Of a stretch of DNA of 64,000 nucleotides, positions 23,188-33,434 are shown piece by piece. The notes beneath the pieces were generated by a model. That model had not been told where the DNA came from. It saw nothing but the letters and a program-made list of their open reading frames with translations, and did no database searches. The stretch is from positions 1,550,001 to 1,614,000 of the forward strand of contig NW_020954719.1 in NCBI RefSeq assembly GCF_900497805.2. The letters run 5' to 3'. A program made the translations under genes and the position numbers. The stretch comes from Vombatus ursinus. Its lineage: Eukaryota; Chordata; Mammalia; Diprotodontia; Vombatidae. Positions within the stretch are counted from its first letter, which is position 1; each line of letters begins with the position of its first letter.

Positions 23188-24221
23188 AATGGAAACTTTT
23201 AAAACAGATATTGTGCCCCCACCTATCCTTGGCCAATTAAATGGGGAGCAATTGGCACATTTGTCCACATCTCCAATACCAGAAATGCCTTTGGAGTTCT
23301 GAGGAGGATTTAGCATTATCCTTTCAAGTTTCTTTCCCAATGGCTTACACTAAAGAACCACAACAAAATCCATCTGACAAAATTGTGGTTGATCTCCCAA
23401 ATTCCAAATTAAAAAACAAATCTCAAGCAGTTTCTTCAGCACAATTGTTAGATGGTCCTAAATTTCCAGCAATCTGCCTTGGTTTGCTTTGTTTCACTTT
23501 TGCGTTCCCTCACGAAAACTGTCATATCCACATATAATCACAGAATTGAGGCCTGCTGGTTCAGCTGTATTATCATTTCCAAAAAGTTATTCAAAACCAG
23601 ATAGTTTACACAAATATGACTCCCTTAACACTGGGAGGAGTCTTTTTCCAAGAGGTCTCCCCAACACGCTAGGCAATTGGGTGACGCTGATTATTAACAT
23701 CCAGTTCCATCAAGGTCAGAGTATGACTAATACTTCAGAATTTGTCCTTTTCTAATGAGGGGAAATCTTTTTCTCCATCTCAAAAAATTCACTTTCTCCA
23801 GGATGCTTTGAAGGCAAACTGAGTTCTGAAGAGATGCCTTAGTAAAATATAGGGCTTAAATTACCGAGCTGGGACAGCCCAACATAGCTGGAGGGCCTAA
23901 AACAGTTTGCCACTTCAAGGTACACTTCTTCAGAACACAGAGCCTTCTCATACTGTTCTGTCCTTGCTGAATGGCCACAGGCAGTTTATTTTATAATCTA
24001 CTAGGAGTGGGGGGTGAACCTCACAGTAAGCAATCACCTTTTCTAGAGGTACCACCAAAAGTACCACAAGAAGCATCCAGACCAATCTGGGCTCACTTTC
24101 CTCTACCCTGCTCATCCCCTACTTAAATAAACCCATTATGTTCTAACTCTGCATCACTATGCCAACTGATCAGGGCTGGGTTTGGTACAAAGGGGTGCAC
24201 TGGAGCCACCTCAAATCACCT

Positions 24222-24440
24222 GAAGAGAGCTGATTGTTAAATTTTCAGTGTGAGCCTTATACCTCAGATATCAGCAAATACTGTGCATATTATTATATAA
24301 GTATTATTGTTTCATCTAGACTTAAAAAATGATAAAATGTTAGACAAGTTAAACTTAAATGTGTACTGACATTATTATTATTATTTTTTTTTATTATTGC
24401 CAGTTGTTAAACATTGACCAGCATTCTCTTGCTTGTAGGT
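24222..24440 (+). repeat. Unidentified interspersed repeat, copy 2
   Basis: Shares ordered blocks with 4917-5135 (see there). It carries a (TTA)n expansion near 24375-24395 that copy 1 lacks. Confidence 0.55.
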
Positions 24441-25339
24441 CATTCATCAGTTAACAAAATGAGATTTACTTTGCTCTGGTAGTAGGAGAATATTCAATAA
24501 ATATAAGTGTTGAGAACTCTTGGAATTGATTCAATTAAGCAAAGTTCCCCTCATAATCCATTTGTCAAGCATCTGAAAGCCTGTCTAGCTCCCCGTGGCT
24601 GTTTTGTATTCAGAGGATGAGAAAGTGATGTCAACAGTCTGAGCCTTTAGTCCCCTGAGCCAAGTAAGTCTCAGTGAATGTCTCCATATGTTTCAAGGAA
24701 AAAATAGCCTAATCTGAAGGGGTGAGAGGTGGGGGGGTGGGTGGGTTAGGAAACTGTTCCTACAACAACTGTCTAATTGAAAAATAAAACCATTTAGCTA
24801 TTTAGAGCAATTGTAAATAAATTGGAGAAATACACACTTTACATTATATATAGATAGATATAACATAGATATAGATATATGGAAGAGGGAAAGTTGGTGA
24901 AAAAATAATACTAGCATCAATTTATTAAACTACAATTAAATTGATTTTCCTCACAGGATCTTTCTTAATCATTGTCTGAGCCTGCAGTTCTTTTCCTTAC
25001 TAAGTCCTAAGTGGAAAGTTTCTTTAAAAATTTTTTTAAAGGGAATCTATATATCTCCTTTTAAAGATAAATAAATATCTAACAAGTTGATAAAAAGCAA
25101 TTGCTTTCCAGAAATCATGCCTGCAGAGGTAGGTATAAGCACGCAGAGTAACATTTTCTAGGAATCAAATTTCTGAAGGTTTTTTTTCTATGTCTTAAAG
25201 CTTTACTTAAAAGATTTAGGAAAATGTCTCAAATATTCAATCATAAGATAAATGATTTTATTTATTATTATTAGAAAGCACAAAGGATTTGACAGTTAAC
25301 CTTTTATTTATGGCTTTCACTCGGTGAGCCTGGGGTGAA
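24441..25339. other. Intergenic DNA, no gene seen
   Basis: AT-rich with a G-rich run at 24728-24748 and a TAGATA-rich stretch at 24845-24880. No recognisable coding or repeat family over most of it. Confidence 0.5.
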
Positions 25340-25520
25340 ATGATTGATCAAGTCAATCAATAAGTTTTCATTGTATGCTTTCTATGTGCCCAGTGTTGTC
25401 CTCAGTGATATATAAAGAGTGTAGGGTATAGTGTACCCTCAAGAACCTTACAGACTAATTGGAGAGATAGATAAGGAAAAAAATAAGTACAATTAAGTAC
25501 TAAAGTACGGAGTATTGGTT
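25340..25520 (-). mobile_element. L2 3' fragment
   Basis: Antisense L2 terminus (TATGTGCCCAGTGTTGTCCT, AGAACCTTACAGACTAATTG). Short and diverged. Confidence 0.6.
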
Positions 25521-25654
25521 TCATATAGAGAAGGAACTGAATTTGTTGTTTGGTTCTAGAGTGCAGAATAAGGAGCAATAGGTGAATATTGCAGAAAGAA
25601 AGATTTCTACTCAACATAAAGATTATAATTCTTTTAATTGTTAGGAAACTAGTT

Positions 25655-25830
25655 CCTAACAATTAACACTATCTGAGAGTAGAATAAACTACCCCATAAG
25701 GTAATGAGTCCCCTGTCAGTATAGATCTTCAAGCAGAAAATGATTAGTTATTAAGAATATTATAAAAGGGATTTATACTCTAGGTGGGGCTAGGGGAGAT
25801 GAACTCTAAGATTCTATGACTATGACTAAA
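25655..25830 (+). mobile_element. CR1/L3-like LINE 3' end
   Basis: The sense 3' end shows ACCCCATAAGGTAATGAG, GTATAGATCTTCAAGCAGA and TCTAAGATTCTATGACTATG. These match the well-known CR1/L3 3' terminal blocks (GGTCTTCAAGCAGAGGCTGG, CTATGATTCTATGA). Very old. Confidence 0.6.
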
Positions 25831-26609
25831 AGTACAATAGGAGTTGAGAAAAGGGAAAAATTAGTGTGGATTGGAGTAGTAATATGTGCTAGAAACTTGT
25901 GAGCCTGGCACTAAGAACTATGAATCAATATCTGGAATGTGAAATCTAAATCTCCTGGATATGCTTCTTAAAGTAAACTCCTAACAAAGTAGTTTGATAA
26001 TCGAAGACTATATAGCCTTCTCATTTTCAGATAAAATTAAATAGGGTAGTAATTAAGAAACAGTGGAATTCATTTCTGAATAAATCAAAAATTTTAAGTG
26101 ATTCATAATTATCATGTTTAACAATAACAACCTGCTCCTCGGCCCATGGTTTGGGGTGCTGGGCCTTTCCTTCTCCAATAAAGGACCTTCTGCTCTAGAC
26201 CAACACATGCAATAACCTTCTTCAGTCCTGAGGAAGACTTACTACCTAAAAGAGAAGTCAAGCTCCTTTTCTTATACCCTTTGCCTTTTTATGTCCTCAC
26301 CCTGGGAAAAATTACTTAAAACTTAGGTTTTGCCTTATGTGTAGGGTATTCCTAAAAATGGTGAATAGAAAGGTACTGGGGGTACAATGTAGCTCAGGCA
26401 TAAGCAAGCTGTTTATTTATAAATTTTTAAGATACACGAGATTCGCAAGCTCATATGAACATGAACAGAAGCAATGACTAGAATGAACACAAGCAACAAT
26501 GTAACTTACTATTCTATTCTCTTAGGAGGTTGATACTTAAGACATTAAGTCACAATAGCTAACAATACAGTTTGCAAGACTGCTGAAGTGGCATTTTATG
26601 TTTCATTTT
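25831..26609. other. Intergenic DNA, no gene seen
   Basis: No coding or repeat family recognised. Confidence 0.45.
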
Positions 26610-26626
26610 GAAATATAAACAACTCT

Positions 26627-27694
26627 ACCTATAAGATCTATGGAGAAGGGAAGAATTTATGACCAAACAAGAGATGGAGAACATTATGAAATGTAAAATG
26701 GATGACTTTAATTACATTAAATTGAAAAGTTTTTGTACAAACAAAACCAATGCAACCAAGATTAGAAGGGAAGCAGTAAGCTGGGAAACAATTTTTACAG
26801 ACAGTGTCCCTGATAAAGGCCTCATTTCTAAAATATATAGAGAACTGAGTCAAATTTATAAGAATACAAGTCATTCCCCAATTGATAAATGGTCAAAGGA
26901 CATGACTAGGCAGTTTTCAGAGGAAGAAATTAAAGCTATCTATAGTTATATGAAAAAATGCTCTAAATCACTGTTGATTAGAGAAATGCAAATCAAAACG
27001 ACTCTGAGGTATCACATCACACCTATCAGATTGGCTAATATGACAAAATAGGAAAATGGTAAATATTGGAGAAGATGTGGGAAAATTGGAACACTAATGC
27101 ATTGTTGGTGGAGGTATGAACTGATCCAACCATTCTGGAGAGCAATTTGGATATAGAGCAATATGCCCAAAGGGCTATAGAAACTGTGCATACTCTTGGA
27201 TCCAGCAATACCACTACTAGGTCTGTATCCCAAAGAGATCATAGAAAGGCAAAACGACCCACATGTACAAAAATATTTATAGCATCTCTTTTTATGGTGG
27301 CAAAGAATTGGAAATTAAGGGGTTGCCCATCAAATGGGGAATGGCTGAATAAGTTGTGGTATATGATTGTGATGAAATACTATTTTTGCTCTAAGAAATG
27401 ATGAGCATGATGCTTTCAGAAAAATCTCGGAAGACTTATATGAGCTGATGCAAAATGAAGTGAGTAGAACCAGTAGAACATTGTACACAGTAACAGCAAT
27501 AAGTGTAAAGATGATCAACTATTCTCAGCAATATGTATAAGTAGAGCCTATATCAGATTGCACACCATCTTGGGGAGGAGAAGAAAAGGGAGAGGGAGAA
27601 AATTTAAAACTCAAAATCTTATGGAAGTGAATTTTGAAAACTAAAAATAAATAAATAAATTACAAAAAAACAACAAAAAACAAAACAAAAAAAA
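26627..27694 (+). mobile_element. 5'-truncated L1 with target-site duplication
   Basis: Flanked by a 17-bp duplication (26610-26626 and 27695-27711, one mismatch). It carries the ORF2 C-terminal domain in frame from 26659: TKQEMENIMKCKMDDFNYIK, then SQIYKNTSHSPIDKWSKD, KKCSKSLLIREMQIKTTLR and TPIRLANMTK, to an internal stop at 27049. The text then continues with GKIGTLMHCWW-like and FWRAIW-like blocks, the 3' UTR and an A-rich tail. A fairly young, clearly defined insertion. Confidence 0.9.
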
Positions 27695-27711
27695 GAAATA
27701 TAAACAATTCT

Positions 27712-28329
27712 CCAAACAATTATCTCTAGGTCCATGTCTTCTGGCAAGCCTGATCAGGAGTTGAGCCCCTCTTCCAGCAGCTCCAATGTAGAACTTGCTC
27801 TTTGCTGCCAGTCAGCTCCAATTAATGGTTATGGGATCTCTGATCTTTTAAACCCAACAGTTTACCTTTGGATCACTATTTGGTTACCTATACTCAGAAA
27901 AGAAATAAAATAGGAGAGGCAGGAAGGGGTCCTAAACCCAAGTTCAGGCCCACAATATATTTTAGGTGCCATTTCTCCTAGGTGGAGGGAAGAGTATTAG
28001 TCCTCTCCACCTAACCCCACTAGGGATAGACTCAAATGGTCCTGAACTATCTGTAGATAGAAAGAGAAGAAAGAGATCAAGGGCAGGTCATTTTTTTTAT
28101 TCTAAATTTCAATTTTCTTTAATTTTATGAGTTTAATAAACATCAACAAGCACAAACATTTCCTTACACAAAAGAACAAAAAAAAAAGAGGATTTTATAT
28201 GACGTGCTGAAACATATTATGGACAACTTGAGTTTTTTAAAGTATACATTAAATTCAACATGGCAGCTCTAACACCACAACCCTGCTTGTCTACATACCT
28301 TTCAGAACTTTCTTATACCCTCCTACGTG
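27712..28329. other. Intergenic DNA, partly T/A-rich
   Basis: 27712-28080 has no recognised content. 28090-28330 begins with poly-T and may be the tail of another antisense retroelement, unidentified. Confidence 0.4.
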
Positions 28330-29999
28330 TATTTTTTTGAAAAATGTTTTATTGATTTTCTTTTATTGTATCACTTTTGGACTCAGTCTTCCTGACAAAT
28401 CTATCTTCACCCAATAAAAATCATCCTATATAACAAAAAAGTAGCCAAACAAAACAAATCCACATATTGGCCATGCCTGAGAATGTACGTATAATAATAA
28501 TTCTGCACCTCTGTCATCAATGCTAAGATTCATCATCAGTCTTCAGGAATTATGGTTGGTCATTGCATTGGTTACAATTCTTAAATCTTTCATAGTTGAA
28601 GAATTCTTTTCTTTTACAATGGAATAGTCATTGTATAAATTCTCCCCTTCATGTTTTATTCCGTGTCATTTCAGAAAAGTCCTCCCAGGTTTCTCTGAAT
28701 CTTCCCCTTCACTAATTTCTTACTGTGGAATAACACTGATTATTTATTATACTTTGTTTAGCCATTTCCCAATTGGTGGACAATCATTTTTTTCCATTTA
28801 TTATTTCTGCTATAACAACAAGTTTTGCTATAATATTTTTTGTACATGGATCATTTTTCTCTTTTGTGGATTTTTTTGGATTATATGTCTAGTAATGGTA
28901 TTGCTTATTTAAAAGTACAAATTCAAAGTTCACTGATTTCTTGGGTATAGTCTCAAACTGATTTACAAAATGATTCAAAGAACTTATCGTTCTACCAGTT
29001 AGTAGCCTCTCCAACAATTGTCATTTTTGCCAAGCTGATGGGTGTGAGTTGTTTTAATTTGTGATTTTCTTATTATTAGTAATTTTAAACATTTTTTCAT
29101 GAGGTATTTGGCAGTCTGTCTTTCTTCTTTTCAGAACTTCCTATTCATGTCCTTTGACCCACTTACTCATTGGAGAATGGATTTTGTTTTTATATATTTA
29201 CATCAATTCCTTATATAATGTAGATATCATGTTATCAGAGAAATTTGTTACAAGATTTCCTCCCCTCCATTTAATTATTTCTGTTCTAGTTTCATTGATT
29301 TTGTTTGGACAAAACCTTTTCAATTCTGTGTAATCAAAACTATCCATTGTTATCTCCTGTAGTCCTCTCTAACCCTTCTTTGGTAAAGAATTCTTTCCCT
29401 ACCCATAGCTGTGAAAGGTATCTCCTTCTATTTTCCTTTAAATTTGTTTATAATATAACTTTTTAAATCTAGGTCACATATCTACTATTTGGACCTTATT
29501 GTAGCATACAGTATAAAATACTGTCAATCCTAAATTTCTGCCTGACTACTTTCCAAGGTTCCCAGTTGTTCTGTTGAAAAGTGAGTCCTTATCCCAATAA
29601 TTGTAGTCCTTGGAACTATTGGACACTATGATACTATATTTGATTGCTTCTGGGTCTTAAATACGTAATTTGTTTCCTTGATTAATTCTTGCAATTTGTA
29701 TTGTTTTATTGTGTGAGATAATATTGCTAGGACTGCTTTCTCAATTTTTTTTCATGATTTCCCTTGAGATTCTTGGCCTTTTTTTTTTGTTCCTCTCAAT
29801 GAATTATTGCATTATTTTTCCTAATTCTGTAAAGTAACTCCTTGCTAGTTTTATTGCTATAGCACTAAATCTGTAAATTAGTTAAGGTAGAATTGTAATT
29901 TTTATCATATTGACATGAATCAATGTCAATGTCAAATGAATCAATATATTCTCTCCAATTATTTGGCTGTCTTTATTTCAGTAAAGAACATTTTGTATT
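28330..29999 (-). mobile_element. Old L1, antisense: 3' UTR, ORF2 C-terminus and part of RT
   Basis: The order matches antisense L1 elsewhere in the window: 3' UTR (GTAGCCAAACAAAACAAATC), the HSPIDKWSK region in antisense (TTTGACCCACTTACTCATTG, 29154-29173), then RT text toward 29990. It is more diverged than the other L1s. Its right end touches an L2 fragment. Confidence 0.75.
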
Positions 30000-30004
30000 T
30001 GAAT

Positions 30005-30140
30005 GAACTAATTAATGAAAAAGCATTTATTAAGCTCTTACTATAAGCCAAGCATCATGCTGAAGGCTAGAGATAGGAACAGAAAATTATGATAGTTCCT
30101 ATATTCAAGAAGCTCACATTCTAATAGTGGAGACCATATA
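30005..30140 (-). mobile_element. L2 3' fragment
   Basis: AAAGCATTTATTAAGCTCTT and CAAGAAGCTCACATTCTAAT are the antisense L2 3' end blocks. Confidence 0.7.
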
Positions 30141-30164
30141 GATATAAGGTTTCACCTCAAAGTC

Positions 30165-30320
30165 CCTAAGGTATGATAGTCTGTAGAGTACAGTATTAAA
30201 GCAGATGGTAATACATCATCTTTAATGTCATTTCCACTGAAAAAGTCATACCAGTTTCTGAAGTTGAACCATTTGACAATGCCAAGGAATTTGGTGGTAA
30301 ACTCTTTTATCTAGGTCTCA
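30165..30320 (-). pseudogene. Y-box protein cold-shock-domain pseudogene fragment
   Basis: On the minus strand, about 30175-30300 reads KFLGIVKWFNFRNWYDFFSG then NDIKDDV. The vertebrate Y-box proteins (YBX1/YBX3) have [20 protein letters not shown] then NDTKEDV at the start of their cold-shock domain. The RNP1 core G-Y-G-F-I is altered to W-Y-D-F-F, and similarity is lost after the DDV, so it cannot be functional. No introns are seen over the short match, which fits a decayed processed copy. It is outside any gene and antisense to DENND5B. Which Y-box gene it came from cannot be told. Confidence 0.65.
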
Positions 30321-31130
30321 GTAGCTGTGAAAGCAGCATCTATAGAAGCACGTGCCAGGCCACATCTTCATAGCAGTTATTTCTCAGGATGATGACCTTG
30401 AGGGCTTTGCTAGAAGCAGGGATGTTGGTTTGAGGCATCCTTTCACTTCCAGGACTTTGGGGCTTATCTGCCTACTAATGCCAGTTAGTCAGCAGTTGAT
30501 GGTAACAAAGAAAGTGTGCTCCTTTTCCCCAATGTTTTTTTTATGTCAATGATGGCTGTGGGGCCTGGGCTGGAATCTGGAACTGTCTTGGGCCATTGCT
30601 CTTCCTAGTCCTGAAGAGGCTGGGTTGGTTTGACTTGTCTAGCACATGCTGCTTCAGGATGCTTTGTTCTTTCAGGTAATCTGGCTTGTCTGCCCTGTAG
30701 GGGTATTATAGTTGTAATCATGGAAGGCACCAAGGTCAAGCTCTAAGGCCTTCAGGGCTTTAGCCCCATTCATGGCCACTGGAACAAATTGTTTTCATCT
30801 GCCCATTCTGCAAGGGAAAGTTTTCACATGCTTAGGGTAGACATCCCCCTAACCCACCACAGTTAGATGCCCAGTGGTTACCTTCAACCTGGTTTAGCCC
30901 ATCTGCCCAGACATTCTACATGCTACAGATTCTTGGAGCCACAGGTGAGAGCTGGGTGACAGATGGGCACCAAAGGTGGATGACCAGCCCTGAAAAGGAC
31001 TTGGCAAGCCCTCACATCAGAGGTGTTAGTCTTCCCCATAAACACTATTTTGTATATTTAGATCCCATACACACCAGTTTGTCCTTTCCAACTCTAATAC
31101 CCTTTGTGCAAATCTCTGCTCTTCCATATA
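30321..31130. other. Unidentified, relatively GC-balanced DNA upstream of DENND5B
   Basis: Not recognised as a repeat. The minus strand carries short coding-like stretches without an intact frame (for example ALKALELDLGAFHDYNYNTP near 30690-30750) and may be more pseudogene sequence. It could also hold distal regulatory DNA for DENND5B. Confidence 0.35.
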
Positions 31131-31240
31131 AGAGGATTGTAATCCTTGGCAGGTTACTGTCTCTCTGAGCCTCAATTTTCTCATCTAAAAAATATAGGAA
31201 TTGTACTAAAGGTCTCCAAGGCCCCTTCCAGCTCTAATTG
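31130..31240 (+). mobile_element. MIR/THER1-like SINE 3' part
   Basis: GAGCCTCAATTTTCTCATCT, AGGTCTCCAAGGCCCCTTCC and CAGCTCTA are the typical MIR/THER 3' blocks. It ends about 200 bp before the CpG island. Confidence 0.65.
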
Positions 31241-31538
31241 TGCCATCCCGCATTTTCCCTTTTTCTACTAGGATGGGATCAGCGCACCTCCCTCTAGGGG
31301 GTGCTGCAGGATCTGCAGTAAAAATACCTCTCCCACATAACCCAGAGGTGGCTTGGTAAATAAGAGCTGAGCAGTACAGCCCTGGAGAACTCTTACCACC
31401 GCAACCCCACTGGTGGGGATTCACCATACTAACCACAGCGTCACACACGCACTCCGACCCAGAGACACAAGTGCGCGCGCGTACACACTCCCCGCCCCCC
31501 GCGAGCTGAACTGACTGAAGGCCTGCACTCAGCTGACC

Positions 31539-31805
31539 GTGGCGCCAGACTCGCGGGCGCAGCCGATGCATGCTTTCTCACCTACCAGGCTTGCGCCGAC
31601 CCTGACCCGCCTCCCCACCATCCTGAGAAGGGCCTCTAGTGCCGCTGCAACCTCCGCATCTGGGGCAGGATTGGGGGCTGCAGCCGCCGCTAACCAGGGC
31701 GTCTATGGAGGTATCGCGGTTGCCCTAGGACCAGGAGCGGCGCCGGGACCTGGAGAGCGGCTCCTGCAGCCGCAGGTCGGGCAGAGCAGCGATAGCAGTC
31801 TCTGA
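31539..31805 (+). other. Potential upstream ORF in the DENND5B 5' UTR
   Basis: An 88-codon open frame starts with ATG at 31539 and stops at 31803-31805, 8 nt before the DENND5B start codon. It is rich in Ala, Gly and Pro, as GC-rich sequence produces by chance, so a protein product is doubtful. If transcription begins upstream of 31539 it would act as an upstream ORF ending very close to the main start and could dampen or condition translation. Confidence 0.4.
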
Positions 31806-31813
31806 GGACCACC

Positions 31814-31940
31814 ATGAGCGGGACCAGTGCGGCCCCCGGCCCGGGCTCCGGGCCGACTTCGGCCCCCAGCCGCTTCGCCCATTACTTCGTGCTGTGCGGG
31901 ATTGACGCGGACAGCGGGCTGGAGCCAGATGAGTTAGCGG
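31814..31940 (+). CDS. DENND5B: DENND5B, first coding exon (partial gene)
   Basis: This exon encodes the N-terminus of DENN domain-containing protein 5B. The ATG at 31814 sits in a good Kozak context (ACCACCATGAGC). It is followed by a Gly/Pro/Ser/Ala-rich leader of about 18 residues, then [20 protein letters not shown] and ELA, the conserved start of the uDENN region in DENND5 proteins. As I recall them, DENND5A has a D-Y-F-V-I-C-G-L-D-T variant, whereas the [11 protein letters not shown] form here fits DENND5B. The exon holds 42 codons plus the first base of codon 43 and ends at a consensus donor (GCGG then GTGAGT at 31941), phase 1. No later exons are in the window. Family knowledge: DENND5 proteins combine DENN, RUN and PLAT domains, bind Rab6 and act as exchange factors for Rab39-type GTPases in membrane traffic. 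Confidence 0.93.
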
Positions 31941-33124
31941 GTGAGTGCGAGGATTTCGGCCCAGGCTTGTTGGGAGGAGGGAGGCGGGGAAGGAAGCCAG
32001 TTCTTCCTTTATTCTCCTCCCTGGGTGCGGGCAGGGGCTGAGGGACGCTGGGGAATCACTTCTGCCCAGGTGGATCGGAGCCTCTTCGGGGACCCGGAGC
32101 AAGACTGCCCGCTGCCTTGGCTCCTGCTGGATGACGTCGTTATTTCTACTGCTTCAGGGGTGAACTGCGCAGCCCTCTCATCTCCTCTAGCTCCTGACTG
32201 CTTAAGCAACCCCTGGACTATTAATAAAGAGGGGAAGGAGGGCCGTTGATTCGAGAGGAGAGGAGAGAGATGCTGGGGTAGCTGCGCGCCTTTGGGCTGG
32301 AGACTGGAGGGCACCTTGCATATCCCGTTTTGTTTCCACAGGCCTCTGCGGCGGCTTATTGTAAATAAAGGCAAAAAACGACTCCGGGGAGCTGCTTTAC
32401 CTCCGGTGCTTTGCTTTAATTCGTTTCCTGGCGGTCACACTTTACTGGTGACACCCCGCCCCCTCCCCCCGTGATTGACACCTCCTTATTCTCCCCTTGC
32501 GAAGTTTCGCTCCCCAAAAGTAGTGCAGGGTGGAGGGGACAGAAAAGGTGTCCCCTTAGGAGACAAGAAAGATGACATCTTGGCCATTTATTTGTGGCCA
32601 GCTTGCTCATGTCTTCTTCCATGGAGTGGCTAAAGTGTCGGCAAGGATTGATTATATCACAAAGGGATGTGCGGCTCTATTCAAGCTTGAATGTTCTGGG
32701 GTTTTTGTGTGCTACTGGCTCTGTGATGACGAAAGGATTAACTTTAGGAATTTTGTGGATTTAGCAAAGATTTGGGGTCAGAGAACTACCAAAGCAACCT
32801 TTGGACTCTTTAGACCTGACATCACGTAATATATTAGATCGGAGTTGCATTTCTTGAACCCTATGCTAATTTAAGTAGTTGAATGTTTTCCTTGTGGTAG
32901 CGTCTTTTTCTTGTTCTTTTTATGGCGCAGTGCAGGACTGAGCTAGGTAGCCCAATGCTGTGGGATGGAAAACAGTGCACAGGAGTCGAGGCTGGGGTGT
33001 TGGCAATGTGGGGAAGAGTCGGAAGTCTGTGTCATAGAAGTAGAACAGATTTTAATTTTAAAATTGACCCACCAAATTCTTTCAGCGTATTTACATGGTA
33101 TTTAAACCCAGCCTTCTCCCTGCT

Positions 33125-33145
33125 CCCTACCCCCACCCCCACCCC
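33125..33145 (-). other. G-quadruplex-type motif
   Basis: The + strand has four C-runs (CCC, CCCCC, CCCCC, CCCC) separated by 1-2 nt. The minus strand therefore has four close G-runs, the classic quadruplex pattern, about 1.2 kb into intron 1. Confidence 0.75.
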
Positions 33146-33434
33146 AATGAAGCAAGTGTCACAAGTGTCATTTACCCCTTGGACTTTATTTGTGTAACTA
33201 TTAAACACTGTTACGTTATAACCTTCCATCCAGATGTACCTTTGAACATAATAATCGCTCAGGTTTTTATAGGCCTTCCAGTTTACGTAGCACTTTCCCC
33301 CAGCTTGATCTCAGTACCACATGATTTGTTTTTTTCTCTTTTAAAGGGAACTTTGGAACAGTTTTAGAAATTTTGACAACAGCTATTTACATTTACATTT
33401 TAATCAGGATACATATTCAAGTAAAACATTTTTT

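Larger units (their letters stand above)
21425..24215 (+). other. Unidentified old element, split by an antisense HAL1 (possible retroviral fossil)
   Basis: The segments 21425-22034 and 23188-24215 were probably adjacent before the HAL1 at 22035-23187 was inserted: near-identical GGARTGGAAACT words flank it. The left segment has open frames (21711-22019) and a 21-bp tandem duplication. The right segment has short open frames (23241-23537, 23489-23755) and an LTR-like end with AATAAA near 24126. I do not recognise the proteins. An old, broken endogenous retrovirus is one possible reading; an unnamed transposon or plain unique DNA are others. Confidence 0.4.
31430..32160 (+). promoter_or_regulatory. 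DENND5B: CpG-island promoter region of DENND5B
   Basis: GC content and CpG density rise sharply here against an AT-rich background. GC-box-like CCCCGCCCCCCGCG lies at about 31490-31503, and an alternating purine-pyrimidine tract sits just before it (31471-31488). There is no clear TATA box, as expected for a CpG-island promoter. A CRE-like TGACGTC lies at 32132-32138, in the first part of intron 1. The transcription start is not determinable by eye; it must lie upstream of 31814. Confidence 0.8.

Noticed and set aside
31206-31571. 121-codon minus-strand frame across the promoter
   Set aside because: GC-rich shadow frame overlapping the CpG island and a MIR fragment. No motif and no evidence of a divergent gene.
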